Assembly: GCF_023704175.1 (NCBI RefSeq)
Contig: NZ_CP084530.1
Location: forward strand, 2,707,501-2,771,500
Reading direction: 5' to 3'
Source: Paenibacillus sp. YPG26
Lineage (GTDB): Bacteria; Bacillota; Bacilli; Paenibacillales; Paenibacillaceae
DNA length: 64,000 nucleotides
Shown: positions 41,969 through 51,232 of the stretch, piece after piece
Layout: each line of letters begins with the position of its first letter
How positions within the stretch are numbered: the stretch's first letter is position 1
Notes under the pieces: generated by a model
The model's database searches: none
Told to the model about the DNA's origin: nothing
The model's input: only the letters and a program-made list of their open reading frames with translations
Translations under genes and position numbers: made by a program

Positions 41969-42748
41969 TTATTTATCTGTCTTCACTTCATCTGCAGGAA
42001 GTGCTTCCGCCTCTCCCTCGCTCGTGTCTTCCTCAGCCTGCTTCTGCTTCTCAGCCATTTGCTGCATCTTGGTGTACGTACCGTAGAAGTTGAAGAAGGC
42101 AACATAAGCCGTCAAGCTGCCAAATCCAAACAGGATCAGGAATGGAAATTTAACAGTAATTATCACCAATACTCCCGCACAGATCAAGGTAGACAGCATG
42201 CGCAGTGGACGTACCATGACCAGAAGAACTGAGTTCTTAATGAGCTGCTTAATTCCCATGTGGTAATGAGCAATCATTGAGAAGAAGTTAAATAAGGATA
42301 TGAACAGAATGAACAGGAAGATCAGCATGACAATCCCGATTACCTTCGCGCCCGGAATCTGATCCATATACACTTTATAATCGACAATCATAATTACGCA
42401 CAGCAGAGTATAAAAGATACCTCCGAGCAGGCTTTGCTTATAGTTCTCTTTATAACCTTTGAAGAACGTCCGCCACACAGATACATCCTCTTCACCCATG
42501 ACCCATTTGCGTGTAACCGCAAATAACGCTGAAGTCGCCGGGAACAATGTAATCGGTGCCAAAATAGCCATTAACCAGTAGGATAACGTCTCAGGCTGGT
42601 CCGGCATCGCCTGAAGCAGTAGAATCTTACTAACTACAACGAAAAAGAACGGGATGGAACACAGCAGCCATAACAAATTGCTTGCCGCAATCCGTGAAAT
42701 CCATTCCGTAATTTTATATAGTCCACCCATTAAACCTCTTGTATCCAA
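41969..42748 (-). CDS. YesL/DUF624 family membrane protein
   Basis: A 259-aa protein with about five or six membrane segments. The N-terminal GLMGGLYKITEWISRIAASNLLWLL is the DUF624 signature (quoted in part: GGLYKITEWISRIAASNLLW). DUF624 proteins often accompany carbohydrate ABC transporters, but none is adjacent. The C-terminus is a charged cytoplasmic tail rich in Glu and Gln. It starts with TTG behind GAGAAGGA. Function unknown. Confidence 0.82.
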   Translation of the reverse strand: MDTRGLMGGLYKITEWISRIAASNLLWLLCSIPFFFVVVSKILLLQAMPDQPETLSYWLMAILAPITLFPATSALFAVTRKWVMGEEDVSVWRTFFKGYKENYKQSLLGGIFYTLLCVIMIVDYKVYMDQIPGAKVIGIVMLIFLFILFISLFNFFSMIAHYHMGIKQLIKNSVLLVMVRPLRMLSTLICAGVLVIITVKFPFLILFGFGSLTAYVAFFNFYGTYTKMQQMAEKQKQAEEDTSEGEAEALPADEVKTDK

Positions 42749-42927
42749 TCCTTCTCCCCCTCTATAAGTACAAGTATCTGTAATTATTACTATACTCCAT
42801 CAAGAATCAGCATTCCAGCGCCTAATTTTACTTCAATATAGGTTAACGTCTTTATCATGACCGAGGTTAATGCCATATGATACCTTGTAAACCTAAACTT
42901 TCACACACCAAAGGAGGGTGACCAACC

Positions 42928-43026
42928 ATGTCCAATGTAGGTGGATACGGTAACTTGTTTACTTCTACTGGCACAATTCTTGTATTGTTTATTCTGCTTG
43001 TTATTGTCAGCCGCACTTTTATCTAG
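42928..43026 (+). CDS. YjcZ/SscA-like small sporulation protein
   Basis: A 32-aa peptide with a Gly/Tyr/Asn-rich N-terminus (SNVGGYGNLF) and a hydrophobic C-terminal helix (TILVLFILLVIVSRTFI). This layout is that of the YjcZ family of tiny spore-associated proteins. A strong AAGGAGG lies 10 nt upstream of the ATG and a perfect hairpin follows, so it is a genuine gene although very short. Confidence 0.75.
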   Translation: MSNVGGYGNLFTSTGTILVLFILLVIVSRTFI

Positions 43027-43050
43027 GCCTGACAGACAACAAGAACACAA

Positions 43051-43080
43051 GAAGACGAAGCGGCGAGCCGCTTCGTCTTC
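43051..43080. terminator. Terminator-like hairpin after the YjcZ gene
   Basis: GAAGACGAAGCGGC and GCCGCTTCGTCTTC are perfect 14-base arms separated by 2 nt. No strong T-run follows on either strand; it separates the peptide gene from convergent cshA. Confidence 0.65.
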
Positions 43081-43097
43081 TCAAGATGTGCGAAATA

Positions 43098-44705
43098 TTA
43101 TTCGTTATCGCTGCGTGTCGAAGGACGGCGTTCGCCACCCGTTGAGCGCGGCTTGCGATCATAAGAAGAACGGGAAGAATTATCACGTCCGCCCTCTCTG
43201 CTGCCACTGTTATATCCGCCTTTGCCACTTCCGTAGCTGCTGCCTCCATAACTGCGGTTACCGCCGCCTTCGCGATTGTTCCCACGGTAAGAACTTCCAC
43301 CTTCTCTGCCGCCGCTGCGGTTGCCGTAGCCACCGGATGGCTTGCGGCCGTTGGAGCGGATGTCTGGCTTGCGGCGTTTCACGCGGATTGGCTCCTCAGG
43401 AGTCAACTCAATATTTCCTGATTCTTTCTTGTCTCCGGTAACCAGCTTAATCGCTGCGGAGAGAAGATTCACGGAATCATACTGCTCAAGAAGTTGAATT
43501 GCGATACCTTTGTATTCGTTCAATTCCCCGTTCTCAACAAGCTCAATCAGACGCTCAGCAGTAATGCGCTGCTTGCCTTCGATGGCCTCCGCAATACTTG
43601 GAAGAGGCTTCTTAGCAATACGATGGCGGGTTACACGCTCGATGAAATGCAAATGATCAAGCTCACGCGGCGTTACGAAGGAGTAAGCTGCCCCTTCTTT
43701 ACCTGCACGTCCAGTACGGCCGATACGGTGAACATAGCTCTCCGGATCCTGCGGAAGGTCAAAGTTAACTACGTGCGTTACACCGGATACATCCAGACCG
43801 CGCGCTGCAACGTCAGTGGCTACAAGCACATCGATGCTGCCGTCACGGAATTTGCGCATAACGGTATCACGTTGATTCTGGGACAAGTCCCCATGAAGAC
43901 CGTCTGCCGAATATCCTCGTTTGGACAACGCTTCAGCAAGCTCATCAACCCGGCGCTTCGTACGGCCGAAGACAATCGCCAGCTCAGGAGATTCCATATC
44001 AAGCAGGCGTGTAAGGGCATCGAACTTCTGACGCTCATGCACTTCAATGTAAGCCTGGTCAATCAGCGGTGCGCTAACTTGCTTCGGGATTACGGATACA
44101 TGTTCCGGATTCTTCAAGAATTGTTGAGCCAGCTTTTGGATATTTGTTGGCATAGTTGCAGAGAATAGCATTGTTTGGCGCTCTTCGGGGACAAGCTTCA
44201 GGATGGATTGGATATCATCCATAAAGCCCATATCGAGCATTTCATCCGCTTCATCAAGAATGACAGTCTGTACGTCGTCCAGCTTGATTGTCTTGCGGTT
44301 AATGTGGTCAAGGAGACGACCCGGGGTTCCGATAATAATCTGTGGTTTCTTCTTCAAAGCGCGGATCTGGCGAACGATATCCTGACCGCCGTAGATTGGA
44401 AGAGAACGGATACCCTTGAAGCGGGACAGCTTGCTGATCTCTTCTGCTACCTGAATGGCAAGCTCACGAGTTGGCGCCATAATCAAAGCCACGATGCGAT
44501 CTTCTTCTCTGGAAATCTTGTTTATTAGCGGCAGACCGAAAGCGGCAGTCTTACCTGTACCAGTCTGTGCCTGGCCAATCAAGTCTCTTCCTTCCATTGC
44601 AAATGGAATGGATTTAGCCTGGATCGGTGTTGCTTCCTCGAAACCAAGTTCCGTAATCGCTTGTAAAACCTTTGGCTCTAGGCCGAATTCTGTAAATGTA
44701 CTCAA
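43098..44705 (-). CDS. cshA: DEAD-box RNA helicase, CshA-like
   Basis: A 535-aa ATP-dependent RNA helicase for RNA turnover and ribosome assembly. Q motif [13 protein letters not shown], Walker [13 protein letters not shown] in [14 protein letters not shown] in LFSATMP, and motif [12 protein letters not shown] are present. The C-terminal tail from about residue 430 is a Gly/Ser/Arg/Tyr-rich RGG-like region ([20 protein letters not shown]), disordered and RNA-binding, longer than usual. It starts at TTG behind AAGGAGC. The 305-bp gap to yitT (44706-45010) contains only promoter-type AT-rich sequence. Confidence 0.9.
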   Translation of the reverse strand: MSTFTEFGLEPKVLQAITELGFEEATPIQAKSIPFAMEGRDLIGQAQTGTGKTAAFGLPLINKISREEDRIVALIMAPTRELAIQVAEEISKLSRFKGIRSLPIYGGQDIVRQIRALKKKPQIIIGTPGRLLDHINRKTIKLDDVQTVILDEADEMLDMGFMDDIQSILKLVPEERQTMLFSATMPTNIQKLAQQFLKNPEHVSVIPKQVSAPLIDQAYIEVHERQKFDALTRLLDMESPELAIVFGRTKRRVDELAEALSKRGYSADGLHGDLSQNQRDTVMRKFRDGSIDVLVATDVAARGLDVSGVTHVVNFDLPQDPESYVHRIGRTGRAGKEGAAYSFVTPRELDHLHFIERVTRHRIAKKPLPSIAEAIEGKQRITAERLIELVENGELNEYKGIAIQLLEQYDSVNLLSAAIKLVTGDKKESGNIELTPEEPIRVKRRKPDIRSNGRKPSGGYGNRSGGREGGSSYRGNNREGGGNRSYGGSSYGSGKGGYNSGSREGGRDNSSRSSYDRKPRSTGGERRPSTRSDNE

Positions 44706-45010
44706 ATTTATTCATGCTCCTTCTATATGGTGGACAAATCCACAATCTTGACGTTATTCTTAAGTAGCGGTAAACGTTTATAGGCTGTCCCATCCTGCAA
44801 AAAAATTTCATTTCAGGGGGAGGGTAAAGCTGGAAAATAAACCTTTGGTGATCTAAACTTTACCGTTTCTTTTGAACCATGTAACAGTAACACATATATT
44901 CATTAAAATGGAAATCCATCCCTACTCAAGAATATCTCAAACATTATAGCACAAAACATTCTTGAAACACCAGTTACATACCAAGAACCATTTTGCGCGA
45001 GGTGAAACCC

Positions 45011-45838
45011 ATGTACAAACTTATCAGTCACAGCCTGGCGGTTATCCTTGGAGCCGCGCTCATCGCCGCCGGTTTCAATCTCTTCCTGATCCCCCACAAG
45101 CTCCTAAGCGGTGGGGTATCCGGCCTGTCGATGTTAACTGGATATTTCACAAGCTTCAGCATCAGCACTATGTATCTGGTATACAACATTCCTCTCTTGA
45201 TTGCGGGTCTGTTCCTTCTGGGCAAAAGATACATTGGTCTAAGCATCCTCTCGGTTGTCACGACCACCTGGTTCATCGCCCTGATACCGGTGCCCGCTAA
45301 AATGCTGGCTCAGGATGCCCTTCTGGCCTCTGTATTCGGAGGCGTGCTGGTGGGACTTGGCGCAGGTATCTCCTTTCGTGCCGGCGGGTCATCGGGCGGG
45401 TTCGATATCCTGGGCTCTCTCGTCACCAAGTATCGCGACTTTCCTGTCGGGAGCGTCATCGTTGTACTGAACACCCTGGTCGTTCTGGCCATGGGTTACC
45501 TGAATGGAGAGTGGAATCTGGCGCTGGCTTCGATGGTGTCCATTTACCTAAGCGGCAAGGTTGTTGATTATATTCATATCAGCCATGTCAAGGTTACGTT
45601 GTTCATTATTACGAATCAGACGGATGCCATGCTGGAGAAGCTTCTGGGCCTGCCTCGCGGAGTCACCCTGATCAAGACCGAGGGAGCATTCTCCCACAAG
45701 GAAAAAGATATGCTCATGACCGTAACCACCAAATACGAGCTGGCTGAACTTCGCGAGATTATCAAAGCCACAGATCCCACAGCCTTTGTCAATATCGTTG
45801 AAACCGTTGGTGTTATGGGATCTTTCCGGCGTAGTTAA
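45011..45838 (+). CDS. YitT family membrane protein with DUF2179 domain
   Basis: A 275-aa protein: five N-terminal membrane segments (the first includes GAALIAAGFNLFLIPHKLLS) and a C-terminal cytoplasmic DUF2179 domain (about 215-275, LPRGVTLIKTEGAFSHKEK). The start at ATG 45011 follows GAGGTGAA. Homologues are numerous in Bacillales and of unknown substrate. A terminator follows directly. Confidence 0.87.
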   Translation: MYKLISHSLAVILGAALIAAGFNLFLIPHKLLSGGVSGLSMLTGYFTSFSISTMYLVYNIPLLIAGLFLLGKRYIGLSILSVVTTTWFIALIPVPAKMLAQDALLASVFGGVLVGLGAGISFRAGGSSGGFDILGSLVTKYRDFPVGSVIVVLNTLVVLAMGYLNGEWNLALASMVSIYLSGKVVDYIHISHVKVTLFIITNQTDAMLEKLLGLPRGVTLIKTEGAFSHKEKDMLMTVTTKYELAELREIIKATDPTAFVNIVETVGVMGSFRRS

Positions 45839-45868
45839 ATACCTCTGGTGCACCACCAGGGGTATTAT
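45839..45868 (+). terminator. Terminator of the yitT-type gene
   Basis: ATACCTCTGGTG (45839-45850) pairs with CACCAGGGGTAT (45854-45865), including one T-G pair, immediately after the stop codon. Confidence 0.65.
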
Positions 45869-46005
45869 GTTATGATATTGAAGCACAGATCACCGCCATT
45901 TTCATGATGTGTATGCAGAATGGAGATTTACCCTTTATCTCTACAGGTTAATAGCTTTTCCGGTACGATGAATGATTCTTTAAATGAATGATTCCGGAGG
46001 AAAGG

Positions 46006-46209
46006 ATGATTATTGTGGACATGGAAACGGTAAAGCTTTCTCAAATTGTCATGAAATGGTTCCCCGATATGATGCCAGTCTTCAATAGCGAGGAATTGAA
46101 TTCCACGATTCTTCTTCGGGATGGCTTCACGGTTCTGAACCCCGAAGACGCCTTAGAGATTATTCATTACAGCATTTGCGAGCATCAAAGCTCCGCGCTT
46201 CTACATTAA
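46006..46209 (+). CDS. Small hypothetical protein
   Basis: A 67-aa acidic protein (VKLSQIVMKWFPDMMPVFNS, then DGFTVLNPEDALEIIHYS). I do not recognise it. GGAGGAAAGG immediately precedes ATG 46006; an in-frame ATG at 45988 and GTG/ATG at 46015/46021 are alternatives. Its own terminator (46224-46249) follows, which supports a real gene. Confidence 0.6.
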   Translation: MIIVDMETVKLSQIVMKWFPDMMPVFNSEELNSTILLRDGFTVLNPEDALEIIHYSICEHQSSALLH

Positions 46210-46223
46210 TCAAGATCACCTTG

Positions 46224-46252
46224 AGCCGCTTCTTGTATAAGAAGCGGCTTAT
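46224..46252. terminator. Terminator after the small hypothetical gene
   Basis: AGCCGCTTCTT and AAGAAGCGGCT form a perfect 11-bp stem with loop GTAT, followed by TATCATTT. Confidence 0.8.
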
Positions 46253-46427
46253 CATTTCTACAGATTACAAATTATTGGGCGTTTAACCACATATTTTTAA
46301 GTTTAATGAGGATACATCAACCTTTATAATCGAAGTAACCTGAGAATTAACAATCCTGTTCTTACTGCATTCATCTTATCCGGTATAATTACAGAATAGA
46401 GAGTACATACAAGGGAGAGAACTTCAA

Positions 46428-47621
46428 ATGAATATCTTTTGGACGCTGATTATGCTGGCTGTGAGTACGTCTTCCGGCCATCAGACGGATCAACCGCAGA
46501 AAGGAAGCCTAGGCAGCATACTGCAATCATCCTATCAATCTATGGCTTCTTATTCCGAGAAGGCTGCGAGCGGATCAACGCCCTCTACAACAACTTCTAC
46601 AACAACGGTTAAGTCAGATCCTCAGGAAGACGCGCCTAAAGTCAAAGGTATTTATGTCACAGCCTATAGCGCTGGCGGAGCCCGAATGGAGCAGCTTCTT
46701 AAGCTGACAGACACAACCGAGCTGAATGCTATGGTCATCGATCTGAAAGATGATTCCGGTTACATAACCTATCCTACGACCAACAAGGAACTGCTCAAAT
46801 ATGGCAAGCCGCAATCTTTTATTCGGGATATTAAAGGACTTATGGACCGGTTGAAGAAGCATAAGGTATATCCTATCGCTCGTGTTGTCGTATTTAAGGA
46901 TACCGTGCTTGCCAAGAAGCACCCCGAGCTATCGTTCCGTCATAGCAACGGCTCTGTCTGGAGCAATGGCAAGGGAGACAGCTTCGTCAATCCCTACAGC
47001 AAAGAGGTCTGGGAGTATAATGTAGCCATCGCCAAAGAGGCCGCGGCTCTCGGATTCAAAGAGATTCAATTCGATTATGTACGGTTCCCGGAGGGCTTCG
47101 AGAAACGGGCCGATACGTTGAAATACGTGAAGGATGAGAAAAGCCGTGTGGATGCGGTATCCTCCTTTGTGGACTATGCCCGCAAAGAGCTGGACCCGCT
47201 TGGCGTACGTGTATCTGTGGATATTTTCGGTTATGCGGCCTCAGTTCCCGCAGCAGAAGGAATTGGACAGGACTTTGTGAAGATCTCCAAAAATGTTAAT
47301 GTCATCTCGCCGATGATTTATCCAAGCCACTATACGGCCGGCTGGTTCGGAGCCAAGGACCCGGACAAAGCGCCTTATCAGACTATTAAGGGGTCTATTG
47401 TGGATACGCATAAGAAGCTTGACCCCCTGGGTGATAAGAAGCCGATTATCCGCCCTTGGATTCAGGATTTCACAGCGAGCTGGCTGGGAAGCGGGCATTA
47501 TTCTAAATATGGCAAGCACGAGATTGAAGAACAGATTCGGGCTCTAAAAGATATGAAGGTTGACGAATATCTGCTCTGGAACGCGAATAACCGGTACACA
47601 GCTGGTGTAGATTACAAATAG
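46428..47621 (+). CDS. Secreted putative glycoside hydrolase, DUF4015
   Basis: A 397-aa protein with a short N-terminal hydrophobic segment (MNIFWTLIMLAVSTSS), a Ser/Thr-rich linker (residues 45-65) and a TIM-barrel DUF4015 domain from about residue 75 (VKGIYVTAYSAGG, MVIDLKDDSG, GFKEIQFDYVRFPEG, SVDIFGYAA, SPMIYPSHY). The Asp/Glu-containing strand ends are those of glycosidase-type barrels, and the role is likely in cell wall or spore coat polysaccharide. A -10 TATAAT lies at about 46384-46389. Substrate unknown. Confidence 0.82.
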   Translation: MNIFWTLIMLAVSTSSGHQTDQPQKGSLGSILQSSYQSMASYSEKAASGSTPSTTTSTTTVKSDPQEDAPKVKGIYVTAYSAGGARMEQLLKLTDTTELNAMVIDLKDDSGYITYPTTNKELLKYGKPQSFIRDIKGLMDRLKKHKVYPIARVVVFKDTVLAKKHPELSFRHSNGSVWSNGKGDSFVNPYSKEVWEYNVAIAKEAAALGFKEIQFDYVRFPEGFEKRADTLKYVKDEKSRVDAVSSFVDYARKELDPLGVRVSVDIFGYAASVPAAEGIGQDFVKISKNVNVISPMIYPSHYTAGWFGAKDPDKAPYQTIKGSIVDTHKKLDPLGDKKPIIRPWIQDFTASWLGSGHYSKYGKHEIEEQIRALKDMKVDEYLLWNANNRYTAGVDYK

Positions 47622-47641
47622 GTATGCAGCATGGATATGAG

Positions 47642-47668
47642 AAAAGCCCTTTACTGGGCTTTTTCTTT
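47642..47668 (+). terminator. Terminator of the DUF4015 gene
   Basis: AAAAGCCC (47642-47649) pairs with GGGCTTTT (47656-47663), followed by TCTTTG. Confidence 0.8.
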
Positions 47669-47721
47669 GTGTAATACATGTTCACATTTATAAGCAATGC
47701 TAACTGAAATGGAGATTTGAA

Positions 47722-49086
47722 ATGAAACAGACTTACAGCTTGAAGCAGAAATATATCCAATTTATCCACATCCTGATTCCTATCCTGGTCACCCAGATCA
47801 CCCTATCGCTGATGACCTTTTTTGACACGATGATGTCAGGCCATTCAAGCCCCGCTGATCTTGCAGGCGCTGCAATCGGATCCAGTCTCTGGCTGCCTGT
47901 CCAGACTGGCTTAAGCGGTATTCTGATGGGGATCATTCCTATAGTCTCTCATCTAATTGGCAAGAAGGAGCGGAATCAGGTTGACTTTAATGTGATGCAA
48001 GCACTGTGGCTGTCTCTTGCCGTCTCTGCGGTGGTCCTTATTGGAGGCGGTATAGCGCTGGATCCTATTCTAAGCAGCATGAGTCTTGAGCCAAAGGTCC
48101 AGCATGTGGCCCATTATTTCCTGGTTGCTATTGGAACCGGCATAATTCCTTTGTTCGGCTACACGGTTCTACGTTCTTTCATTGATTCCATCGGACAAAC
48201 CCGGATCTCGATGACAATTACGCTGCTCTCCCTGCCCATTAATGTTCTAGTGAATTATTTGCTGATTTTTGGGAAAATGGGCTTCCCGCGGCTGGGAGGA
48301 ATCGGTTCCGGCATCGCCTCCGCCTTCACTTATTGGTGCATATTCATACTGGCGATATTTGTTGTCCGCAAGAGCGAGGCATTCTCGGAGTACCGGATGC
48401 TGCGCAAATGGCACAAGATCTCCTTCTCCAAATGGAAGGAGCTGCTCAAGATTGGGGTTCCTATCGGATTTGCCATATTCTTTGAAACGGCGGTCTTCGC
48501 AGGTGTAACCCTGTTCATGAGTCAATATGATACGAAGACGATCGCAGCGCATCAATCTGCCCTTAACTTCGCCTCTACACTGTATATGATTCCGCTCAGT
48601 ATCTGTCTATCCTTAACAATCCTGGTGGGGTTTGAAGCCGGGGCGGCGAGACTCCGGGATGCGAAGCAGTATGCGAATCTTGGAATAGGAACGGCAGCAG
48701 GCCTGTCCATCCTGACTGCCATCATTCTGCTAGTCTTTCAGGATGGCGTTGCTTCGCTGTACTCCGATGTGCCTGCAGTGATCGAGCTTACCAAGCATTT
48801 CCTAATCTACGCTATCTTCTTTCAGCTCTCGGATGCGATTGCCGCTCCGATCCAGGGAGCTCTTCGCGGATACAAGGATGTGAACTCACCCTTCTTGCTT
48901 GCCTTTGTAGCTTATTGGGTGATTGGACTACCGCTCGGATATGTCTTGGCGAACTACACCAGTCAGGGACCCTTCGGCTATTGGCTGGGGTTAATCAGCG
49001 GCCTCGCCGTTGCCGCCATATCGTTGTTTCTTCGGCTCGCTTATATTCAGAAAAAGTATGCCCGGAAGATCGGACAGGCTTCCTAA
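47722..49086 (+). CDS. MATE-family efflux transporter
   Basis: A 454-aa carrier with twelve membrane segments. MATE signatures are the N-terminal LVTQITLSLMTFFDTMMSG, GTGIIPLFGYTVLRSFIDS and the second-half repeat GVPIGFAIFFETAVFAG. Members export cationic drugs or metabolites with H+ or Na+. It resembles the NorM/DinF group; substrate unknown. It ends before a strong bidirectional terminator. Confidence 0.9.
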   Translation: MKQTYSLKQKYIQFIHILIPILVTQITLSLMTFFDTMMSGHSSPADLAGAAIGSSLWLPVQTGLSGILMGIIPIVSHLIGKKERNQVDFNVMQALWLSLAVSAVVLIGGGIALDPILSSMSLEPKVQHVAHYFLVAIGTGIIPLFGYTVLRSFIDSIGQTRISMTITLLSLPINVLVNYLLIFGKMGFPRLGGIGSGIASAFTYWCIFILAIFVVRKSEAFSEYRMLRKWHKISFSKWKELLKIGVPIGFAIFFETAVFAGVTLFMSQYDTKTIAAHQSALNFASTLYMIPLSICLSLTILVGFEAGAARLRDAKQYANLGIGTAAGLSILTAIILLVFQDGVASLYSDVPAVIELTKHFLIYAIFFQLSDAIAAPIQGALRGYKDVNSPFLLAFVAYWVIGLPLGYVLANYTSQGPFGYWLGLISGLAVAAISLFLRLAYIQKKYARKIGQAS

Positions 49087-49109
49087 CAATTGAAGGGTCA
49101 CCAATACAG

Positions 49110-49151
49110 AAAAATGCCGCCCGTATTCACTTGAATACAGGCGGCATTTTT
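49110..49151. terminator. Bidirectional terminator
   Basis: AAAAATGCCGCC-c-GTATTC pairs with GAATAC-a-GGCGGCATTTTT, with A and T runs at both ends, between the MATE gene and the FtsW-like remnant. Confidence 0.88.
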
Positions 49152-49176
49152 CCGTATGGAACCAGCCAGCCGCGCT

Positions 49177-49626
49177 TTACGAGACTCGGGTTGAGGCTGC
49201 CCGAATGAGATCCTTTCTCCGATAAACAGACAGCAGCAACCCTATAGCAGCGAACTCAATCAGCAGGTGAGAGCCGCCGTAGCCAACAAAAGGAAAGCTA
49301 ACGCCCAAAATAGGAACATATCCCGTGGCCATAACCAGCCCGTACAGAAGCCGGGCTCCAAGCATAATCATGATGATTAGAACCAGCGATTTGCCGTATT
49401 GATCATCGACTCTTTTGTAAGCAGCTAGCATACGATGAATAAGCATTATGGTGGCTACCGCTATGACAATCCCTGCGAACCAGCCAAAGCTGTATAGCAG
49501 ATACGTCACAATGGAATCCGACTGAAGGAAACGAAGCTCCTTAAGCGGTGCACCCAGTCCTCTGCCCCACCAGCCTGCGGAATGAACAGCCTCTCTGGTG
49601 TGGAATTGTCCACACCCACTTTGCAT
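49177..49626 (-). pseudogene. Truncated FtsW/RodA/SpoVE-family (SEDS) protein, C-terminal remnant
   Basis: The 149-residue frame matches only the last third of SEDS glycan polymerases: SAGWWGRGLG, SDSIVTYLLYSFGW, and GVSFPFVGYGGSHLLIEFAA are the conserved extracellular loop and TM9-10 parts. SEDS proteins have about 380-420 residues and ten membrane segments, and the active-site Asp in loop 7 lies upstream of the retained part. An in-frame TAG stands just before the first ATG, and only about 85 bp separate it from bcp, so no N-terminal half exists here. It is most likely a deletion remnant. Confidence 0.75.
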
Positions 49627-49710
49627 CTGCTAAACTAACGTTCTACAATAGACAAGGATACAAGCTATTGCCATCATTCTAACTTGATCAATTAGGAGCG
49701 TGACTGTTAA

Positions 49711-50154
49711 ATGCTCAGCAAGGGAACAACAGCGCCGCTATTTCGCGCCGCAAGCACACAAGGGTGGGTTGATTTGGCTGAGCATGTGGGTACCCGGCCC
49801 ATCGTGCTTATCTTTTACCCCATGGATGATACGCCAGGCTGTACCAAACAGCTGTGTGCTGTAAGAGATGCAGAACCTTCGTATGCCGGGTTAAATGCTC
49901 TGGTGCTCGGAGTGAATCCCGGATCGCTGGAAAGCCATGAGAAATTCGCGGCCAAGCACGGCTATGATTTCCCGCTTGTTGTTGATACAAACGGAGAAAT
50001 CCGCAGTCAATATGAGATCGGGAAGACGTTCGGTTTCTTGACCCAGCAGCGTGTAGTCATTGTGATCGATCTGGAGGGCAAGATCGCATTTGCAGAGAAG
50101 GGACTCAGGCCTACGGAGGAAATTCTGGAGGTGCTTAAGCAAATCACTGGATAA
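49711..50154 (+). CDS. bcp: Peroxiredoxin, Bcp/PrxQ type
   Basis: A 147-aa atypical 2-Cys peroxiredoxin that reduces peroxides with thioredoxin. The active site FYPMDDTPGCTKQLCAVRD has both the peroxidatic and the resolving Cys five residues apart, as in E. coli Bcp. It starts at ATG 49711 behind TAGGAG. Second peroxidase of the window after tpx. Confidence 0.85.
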   Translation: MLSKGTTAPLFRAASTQGWVDLAEHVGTRPIVLIFYPMDDTPGCTKQLCAVRDAEPSYAGLNALVLGVNPGSLESHEKFAAKHGYDFPLVVDTNGEIRSQYEIGKTFGFLTQQRVVIVIDLEGKIAFAEKGLRPTEEILEVLKQITG

Positions 50155-50180
50155 CGCCAAAATAGAGCGCGCAAAGAAAA

Positions 50181-50213
50181 AAGGAATCCACAGCCAGAGC
50201 GGCGGGATTCCTT
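50181..50213. terminator. Terminator between bcp and pfkA
   Basis: AAGGAATCC (50181-50189) pairs with GGATTCCTT (50205-50213); preceded by A-rich sequence giving a T-run on the minus strand, so it serves pfkA best and may serve bcp. Confidence 0.7.
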
Positions 50214-50234
50214 ATGTCTATTCCTGTTACTATA

Positions 50235-51206
50235 TTATTGGGACAAGCGTGAAGCGAGCTCGTACAGTTCCATATTGAACGGCTTCTTGGTGTTGACTAC
50301 TTGCTCGATGTCTGTAAGCACAAGCTCACCCTTGAGAACGCCGCAGCCTTTGTTTGATTCGCCTTCAATCAGCTTCCGCACGGCAAAGTCACCCAAACGG
50401 CTGGCAAGGTTCCGGTCAAATGGAGTCGGTGATCCACCACGCTGAATATGTCCTAGTACCGTAACACGCGGATCGATGGAAGGGTAACGCTCCTTCAGGG
50501 CAGTGGCAACATCTTCGCCTTTGCCTACTCCCTCAGCAACGATAACGATACTGTGTCTCTTGCCATGGTCGAAATTCGCCTTCATCCGGTCAGCAACCTC
50601 ATTCAGGTCATAAGGAACCTCTGGCACAAGAATCGTCTCGGCTCCAGATGCCAGTCCTGCATGCAGAGCGATATCTCCGCAGTGGCGTCCCATTACTTCC
50701 ACTACGGAAGAACGCTCGTGGGATGACATTGTATCGCGAAGCTTGTTCACAGCTTCAACAACCACATTAACGGCTGTGTCAAAGCCAATTGTATAGTCTG
50801 TGAAAGAGATATCGTTATCGATTGTACCCGGAAGCCCCATCGTCTTGATTCCCAGACGACTCAGCTTCTCAGCGCCCTGGTAGGATCCGTCCCCGCCGAT
50901 TACAACCAGGCCGTCAATTCCACGATCCCGGAGAATTTGAGCACCCTTCTGCTGACCCTCCAAGGTCTTGAAATCCAGACAGCGCGCAGACTGGAGAATG
51001 GTTCCCCCACGCTGAATAATATCCCCGACACTGCGGATATCCATCGCAAAAATATCGTTATTCAGCAAGCCTTGGTAACCCCGCTGAATACCATAAACCT
51101 CAAGGCCATAATACAGACCACTTCGTACAACGGCACGTACTGCCGCGTTCATTCCTTGAGAATCTCCACCGCTGGTTAATACGGCAATTTTTTTCACTTG
51201 TGTCAT
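50235..51206 (-). CDS. pfkA: 6-phosphofructokinase, ATP-dependent
   Basis: A 323-aa PfkA, the committed glycolytic kinase for fructose-6-phosphate. ATP site IAVLTSGGDSQGMNAAVRA, VVIGGDGSYQGA, and the catalytic PGTIDNDISFTDYTIGFDTA are canonical; GRHCGDIALHAGLASG is the substrate loop. GGAGG precedes the ATG. In Bacillus pfkA is followed by pyk; here it is a single gene, and the usual accA/accD neighbours are absent too. Confidence 0.95.
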   Translation of the reverse strand: MTQVKKIAVLTSGGDSQGMNAAVRAVVRSGLYYGLEVYGIQRGYQGLLNNDIFAMDIRSVGDIIQRGGTILQSARCLDFKTLEGQQKGAQILRDRGIDGLVVIGGDGSYQGAEKLSRLGIKTMGLPGTIDNDISFTDYTIGFDTAVNVVVEAVNKLRDTMSSHERSSVVEVMGRHCGDIALHAGLASGAETILVPEVPYDLNEVADRMKANFDHGKRHSIVIVAEGVGKGEDVATALKERYPSIDPRVTVLGHIQRGGSPTPFDRNLASRLGDFAVRKLIEGESNKGCGVLKGELVLTDIEQVVNTKKPFNMELYELASRLSQ

Positions 51207-51232
51207 AATAGTTGCCTCCTCAGTATAGTTGC

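Noticed and set aside
42941..43441. Plus-strand frame rich in Arg and Cys, 166 codons
   Set aside because: It runs through the YjcZ gene in another frame and antisense to the RGG-coding end of cshA; the odd composition reflects the repetitive codons of that tail.
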